From Erpobdella octoculata (lineage: Eukaryota > Annelida > Clitellata > Hirudinida > Erpobdellidae): a stretch of DNA of 64,000 nt. Shown piece by piece: positions 53,171-64,000 of this stretch; within the stretch, counting starts at the first letter, position 1; every line of letters begins with the position of its first letter. The translations under genes and the position numbers were made by a program. The DNA lies in assembly GCA_963978895.1 (NCBI GenBank), contig OZ022246.1, positions 5,266,432 through 5,330,431 of the forward strand, given 5' to 3'. The notes under the pieces were generated by a model. The model did not search any database. It worked only from the letters and a program-made list of their open reading frames with translations, and was not told the origin of the DNA.

Positions 53171-53279
53171 TTAGATTAAATATAAACAATATTATAGTCA
53201 AAGTAAATTAAAACATCAACTAAATAGAAGATCAACTTATCTGTAGACTATACTACTAAAAAAGGAAGGCTCTTAGCTT

Positions 53280-53605
53280 CAGTGGCGTAGCGAGATTATC
53301 TGGTGCCCGGGGGCAAGGTATAAAATATGCGCCCCCATCTTCCACTGTAATCCCAACTGGACGACTAAAACTGAGGAAACCGAAGACACCCGAACCATAA
53401 TGGGGGCTCGATGAGCCCCTCCCTAAGAAAATTTTGGAAATCACTAGTGTGAAATAGTACAAAAATACAATTAGTTAATTTACTTGTTTTTACATGTTCA
53501 AAAATGACTAAACTTTGGTGAAATGACTAAAATTTGCTTTTTGGCGCCCCCAAAACCTGGCACCCGGACAGATGCTCCTCCCTGCCCCCCTTCGCTACGC
53601 TATTG
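53280..53605. mobile_element. hAT-like MITE (326 bp), CAGTGGCGTAGC family
   Basis: Left end CAGTGGCGTAGCGAG; right end in reverse complement CAATAGCGTAGCGAAGG. Flanking CTTAGCTT (53272-53279) and CCTAGCTT (53606-53613) match 7 of 8. A sister copy of 39046-39345. Confidence 0.9.
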
Positions 53606-53613
53606 CCTAGCTT

Positions 53614-54256
53614 GGGCTTTTTGGGGAAGAGAGGTCGGCTTTTTAGGAGAGGAATTGAGTCCGGCTGCTTGGGGGGGAGGGTAGAAGTCTCTGGATTTTT
53701 GACCGCACCAGCTTCATTAAAACAATACGAATTTTCTACCGTAACTAATATTTTGCCCAACACTGTGACGTTCATTAAGAGACAAAAATTAAATATAAGA
53801 AGCTTATTAAACCATCTGCAGCATAGATATATATATCTATGGTCTGCAGATATATATGGTCTGCAGTCTAACCGATTAATTAATCAAATAATACCTATCT
53901 ATCAAGCATGTAACTAAAAAAATTAAATAAAAATTAATGATCCATTAAATAAAAAATATGCTTTACTTTATATCAACTCCATATTCCACTTATATACAGA
54001 AATCAGAAATGTTATTTGGTTATTTGCATAGACAACTATGGTTATTTGCTTTAACTTTTGTATCTTTGTATGCTTGCTATTGTCTTTGTTGTTAATTTTG
54101 ACGTAGGCAGTGTCCACATCGTTTTTATAATAAATAAAATCTACCTAATTGAGCTCAAAAGCCGTATAAGCACTTCAACTCGACGATAAATTCGATTTAT
54201 TAAATCGCATCGTGTTGGGAAGTCCTAGTGGTTTGTTTTTAAGCTCAACTCGTGAA
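53614..54256. other. Upstream region of SERF
   Basis: Contains a G-run (53671-53680), a repeated GGTCTGCAGATATATA patch (53838-53868) and the presumed SERF promoter and 5' leader in the last 100-150 bp. No clear TATA box. Confidence 0.45.
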
Positions 54257-55726
54257 ATGGCAAGTGAGTTTAAATTTAAATTGAATTTTTTTTAAAGCTT
54301 CATGTGCCAATGGTGATTCACACCAAAAGTCCTGTAATTGTTTAATTTAGGGGGTAACCAAAGAGATCAAGCTAGGGCTAAATCTTTAAAAAAAGAAGCT
54401 GGTAAGCCTAAAAAGGCAGATGAGTTGGAAGGAAACAAAGGAACTTCTCTTCAAGAGCGTAAGCAGAGGTAAGTTATGAGTTATGACTGACGCTTAAAGC
54501 TAGTTTTAAGATTAGATCAATTAGGATAATTTAACATGGACATAATTTTTCTAATTTAGACTTTAGACGACTACGGCTGAGGCTAGTCAGCCACATTGGC
54601 ATTATAATAATAGGCAGTCGCATAAAATAAACGCGCCCTAGCGCACAAGGCCAGAGCCTTGCGCGTTCGAATCCGTGCAGAGAATTTGATGGGGTTAACA
54701 GAATGTTACGGGAAAGCGTATATCTCGGGAACTAATAAACTCCCAATAAAAATAATTACATAAAAATGTTTGTAAAAGATACCTTGAGCCAAACATCTAT
54801 AAATAAAGAATTCAGCACAGTTCATTTTCTTAGAACTTTAATTCAAAGTCACTTGTTTATTCTTTTGTGTCTAGCTCTTACCTATTTGTTCTATATGGTC
54901 CTTCTATTAATATGCCTTATAAGTGAACATTAAGCAAGGTGCATGAAATGGATTCAGAATCAGAATATATAAGTTTTATTGTTACTAAGAGGAGTTGTGA
55001 AAGAAGAAAAACGATCCGATCCGCTAGGACATTAGTATGAGATTTTGGCCTGTGAAGTTAGCAGCATTGCTGGCCGTGCAAATTAAAAAAAATCGTGTGT
55101 GTGCACTGGGTCTGTAGTTGGATGTGGTTTTGAAAATGGAGTCTAATGGTATAATTGCTTTTTCTTCAGTTCAACAAATAAAAAAGTTATAAGCCAAAAA
55201 CGACGATTTTTCGACGAAAATTGCATAAAATAAACCTTAGCTCTTGAAATGGTGTCACATTTATGCAATGTGATGTCACATTTATGCAATGTGATGTCAC
55301 ATTTATGCAAATAAATCTATTGATTAATTTTATTTAATTTCGGAAGATCATTATAAAATTCCTCTAATTGAATAAAATTTACAGTTTAATTAAACAAAAA
55401 TAAAATTTATGAAACAAAAATTGTTAAAAAAATAAATTAGAGAAGCATATGATAAGGATGACAAAAATGTTTATTGTCATAGTAACTACACACATCTTTT
55501 CTTTACTATTCGCTGAGGTAATATTTTTATAATAAGATGTCGCTATAAAATTTTATAACTGTCTTAAAAACATATTTTTAAATTAACTTTCACTTGTTTT
55601 AAAAATATACTTTAATACTTGTCTTAGTATTTTTTTTAAACTTTATTTAAATATTTTTTTAATTTCAGAGATGCAGACAAAATGAGAGAAAAACAGAAAA
55701 AGGCAAACGATAAACCTGAACAGTAG
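54257..55726 (+). CDS. SERF: SERF-like small EDRK-rich factor
   Basis: Three exons, 54257-54263, 54351-54468 and 55669-55726, join in phase (donors GTGAGT and GTAAGT, acceptors tttag and ttcag) to give 60 residues. The start MARGNQRDQARAKSLKK matches the conserved SERF/4F5 N-terminus MxRGNQRxxxRxKxxKK, and the end RDADKMREKQKKAND matches the C-terminal KQKKAN block. The protein is highly charged, rich in Lys/Arg/Glu/Asp and lacks hydrophobic segments, like the family. SERF proteins bind amyloidogenic clients and RNA and, in model systems, speed amyloid formation; their normal role is unsettled. The 2-residue first exon is small, but its splice site and frame agree exactly. Family length (about 60 aa) is met, so the gene appears complete. 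Confidence 0.93.
54590..54790 (+). mobile_element. Possible tRNA-derived SINE fragment in SERF intron 2
   Basis: TAGCGCACAAGG resembles a pol III A box and GCGTTCGAATCC a B box, but they are only about 20 nt apart, shorter than in a tRNA. A decayed SINE or chance are both possible. Confidence 0.3.
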
Positions 55727-56424
55727 TTAAAACTGGGCATTTTAGTGAAAGGCCATAAATATTCAAAACCGGACTCTATAGATGACTTGTTTTCCTAAAA
55801 GTTTAACAATGATTATCAAATGTCTTGTATACTAATAATTACTCTAAACCACTTAAAAGGCAATAATAACATAAATTGCCACAATCACTAGTTAAGATTT
55901 TGTTACAATACTTGTCTGCTACTAACTGTGAAAACTTCTGTATCGATTTCAATTCTTGTACATTATAATGCAACAGTGTACGAGATTTTAAATAATATTA
56001 TTCAAGGTTTTTTAATACAAAAAACTTTGAAGAAGTTACCAAAAGCCGTTTGGGGGTCACTCATATATTATGTATGCACCTAGGGGTTTGTGTGTTGCGA
56101 GCGAATGATTTGTGTTTGCATGCATATGGGGAGGGGGAAGGGTATTCCAACAATAGTGTTCGCAAAAAATTTAAATGGTACGTCATACTCATGCTAGAGA
56201 CAGCCTGTCAAAAATGATGGATATTTTCAAATCTCATATATTATTTTTCAATTACATATAGGACTGATCATATATATATATATATATATAGAATAGCTTA
56301 GACTTCCACCTTTTAAAAGCATCAATTGTATTTTGATATCCATGGTCGCTAGGCAGTTTTGGTGCAATTTGGACACTGGATGTCGTGTCTAGCATAATTT
56401 TGAGAAGTTAATAAGTTCGGACTA
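55727..56424. other. SERF 3' flank
   Basis: Probable 3' untranslated sequence, then unclassified DNA with a short (TA) run near 56272-56290. Confidence 0.45.
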
Positions 56425-56674
56425 ACCGCGAACAATGGCGGATCCAGAAATTCCTGATAGTGGATGCACGTGCGTCACATCGACACTTTTTCCTCTCAAA
56501 AAAGCTGATGACCACTGGGACTTTTCAAAAATAATTTTTCAAAAATTTTACTTTCAACTATGTTTTTTAAAATACATTTTCAAAAAGCTGGGTATTCTAC
56601 CAAAAAATTTTTAATTGATACTCTGGTGGGGGGAGGCATACCCCATCCCACCTGCATCCCTCCGACCGCGAACA
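56425..56674. mobile_element. Candidate hAT-like insertion bounded by a 10-bp direct repeat
   Basis: ACCGCGAACA occurs at 56425-56434 and 56665-56674. Just inside the left copy is CAATGGCGGATCCAGAAATT, resembling the CAGTGGCGGATCC end of hAT elements. The right inner edge (CATCCCTCCG) is only a poor inverted match, so the right end may be decayed. Confidence 0.4.
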
Positions 56675-58460
56675 GCGTCAACCAAAGGTATCAGCGAAGC
56701 ATACTAAACTATTTAGCCACTAGTTATGAATACACTCGAAAGACAAATATCCAACGAGACAGTGAGGGTATATTTAATTACCTAAAAATCGCGCCCTAAG
56801 AAAAACAGTTGAAAGGATCTCGGAAAAATTTTAAGAGTAGAAAAAAATAGCTTGATCTTCTTGAAAAATCAACACAACACAACAGTAGTAGTAATATTTA
56901 CAAGAATAATTTAATAATGATGAAACATTGATGACGCATGTTTCTCACTGAATTACAAGTTCTATGTGTATACAATGATGAAACAAGATACACGTTAAAG
57001 ACGCTACGCTGAATATTTCACAATTCAGGAATTTTGAGCAATAAATCTACAGATAATAATATTCAATTATTAGCCAACTAAAAATTCCACAATCAAACAT
57101 TTTCATGTGATTTTAAGTTGTTACAATGAAATTATTGCTTTTTCAATAAATTTCAAATTAATAAAATCATGTGCAAATGAAAGAAGTATTTAGTTCATAG
57201 AGACACAGAAACTTTGAGAAAAAGAATAATAATGAACATAAACAAAATCAAAAATAACTGGCACTTATGCAACAGAAACTAGACATTGTCTAGCAAAGCA
57301 ACATATATTATCTTAACAATTATAACTTAAAAGTTTCAACATACATTTAAACATTCAGGTTTAGTTTAAGAGAAATCAACATGCAAAACCATAAGAATAT
57401 CATTGAAACAAAATACGAGCTACTAAAAATTAAAACAAATACGCTAATTTAATTCTTTTAAAATGCTAAATCATTAAAAATAACTTATTAAAACATATCA
57501 ATGTGACATAAATTAAAATTAAGAAACTCAATCATAGTTGAGTTATCCGCCATGATTTCCACTTCTTACTAACAATGAAAACATGTATCATCTTTTGATT
57601 TAATAATATCTCAAATCTCCTTTAAAATACAACTTAGAAACTGCTGATGGGATTTCAAGTCTCAACTTGGATTCATCCCTGTCGAGCTCATGTGGATAGT
57701 TTATAAAAAAAACACAAAAAAACATTGATGGAAACCATAAAAACTGGAAAAATGCTTTAGCTGCAGTAGCATTCCCACCAACTGTCATATGACACTATAC
57801 GCAAAAAACGTGGAATAAATTAACAAGAGGAATATATAATTTACATCATTCTTGACAATATGGAATGAAACAGGAAACATGAATTTGAATGGAATAGAAA
57901 ACTGATGAACAAGAAAATTAAACAATTATTGATTGAAATAAAAAACTAAATGGCTATCAAAACCACTGATGTTGATTGAATAGGATGGCAAAATATCGAA
58001 ACAATAAACTCTACACGAAGATTCAAAATTCTAATGCTACAGTGGGAAATTAAAATGCACAAAAATAACATTTGAAAAATTGCTACGAAGTATAATATGA
58101 AATCTAGAAAAAAAAATTGAAATAGTTTATATGCGGCAAATGTTACTGTAAAAATATACGCCGATATAATACACACGTAGCAGTACAGTCAGTTCGGTGG
58201 AATATGCAAATATGTAATCACAGAAAAATTCAAAGAACAACAAACAATTTCTGATTGCTCAAAATATCTAAAAGAGAGTGCTCAGCCAAGTAAAGACGAC
58301 ATTTCAAACTTGCTGGAGTTTTGAACAAAGCGACTAACAAACAAGATTGAGCAAGAATTGAACCAGGTCTCCAGTTGTGCTTTCAATTAAATAAATGCCA
58401 CCGTTGATCTTTTTCATCGCCACAACACATCCATCCATGGGGTAGTTTTCTTGTTGCCAT
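56675..58460. other. 3' flank of unc-13, gene-free
   Basis: AT-rich DNA downstream of the minus-strand unc-13 stop; part is likely its 3' untranslated region. The small frames (57600-57788 and 57946-58176, minus) lack recognisable features. Confidence 0.5.
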
Positions 58461-63901
<5,441 letters not shown>

Positions 63902-64000
63902 CTAAGTAAATCAAAAACATAAAAAATTCAATTTCAATAATTCTACAGCTTTGTCCAAAGCAGTGACAGATTTGGAATGCTTCTACAAGCAATGGGGGCC
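63902..64000. other. Probable unc-13 intron at window edge
   Basis: An acceptor (tttacttag on the minus strand) ends at 63902. No further upstream MUN exon could be recognised in the last 99 bases. Confidence 0.4.

Overview
The window is nuclear DNA of an invertebrate animal. It is AT-rich, its genes are split by many short GT-AG introns, and it is unusually rich in long pure microsatellites, minisatellites and DNA-transposon relics. Gene content (Sp6-9 class zinc finger factor, SARA-family FYVE protein, CLC-1/2/K-type chloride channel, SERF, UNC-13) is bilaterian. Compact introns and microsatellite load suggest a lophotrochozoan, perhaps a leech-like annelid; this is a guess from general look, not a measurement. 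No bacterial, organellar or viral gene was seen.

Layout. 0-6.4 kb: a hAT transposase relic, a cluster of nuclear-receptor-type half-sites (1.57-2.25 kb) and several microsatellites. 6.4-8.2 kb (+): main exon of an Sp8/Sp9-like transcription factor. 8.2-18.2 kb: gene-free DNA with long (CATC), (CT), (CATA) and (AT) tracts, a complete small hAT element with perfect 8-bp target duplication, and a nested transposon carrying a PHD-like transposase tail. 18.3-25.8 kb (+): 14-exon SARA/endofin-like gene. 25.8-36 kb: gene-free DNA with a 1.14-kb element having perfect 29-bp terminal inverted repeats, a second hAT family and minisatellites. 36.0-46.5 kb (+): 20-exon CLC chloride channel, reconstructed in phase to 795 residues, with valine in place of the gating glutamate. 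47.4-50.3 kb: a 5'-truncated, frameshifted LINE (-) whose 3' tail has grown into a 513-bp perfect (ATT) tract. 50.5-53.6 kb: degenerate satellites, GC-rich motif islands and another hAT copy. 54.3-55.7 kb (+): three-exon SERF gene (60 aa). 58.5-63.9 kb (-): last 15 visible exons of unc-13 (MUN and C2C domains, 656 residues), running off the right edge.

The five genes are functionally unrelated neighbours: developmental transcription, endosomal/TGF-beta adaptor, plasma-membrane chloride conductance, a small charged protein-folding modifier, and synaptic vesicle priming. There is no operon-like arrangement. The most notable biology is the CLC gating substitution; the other points concern repeats and possible regulatory DNA. 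All exon joins were made by eye from splice sites, codon phase and remembered family conservation; none was checked by transcript data or database search.
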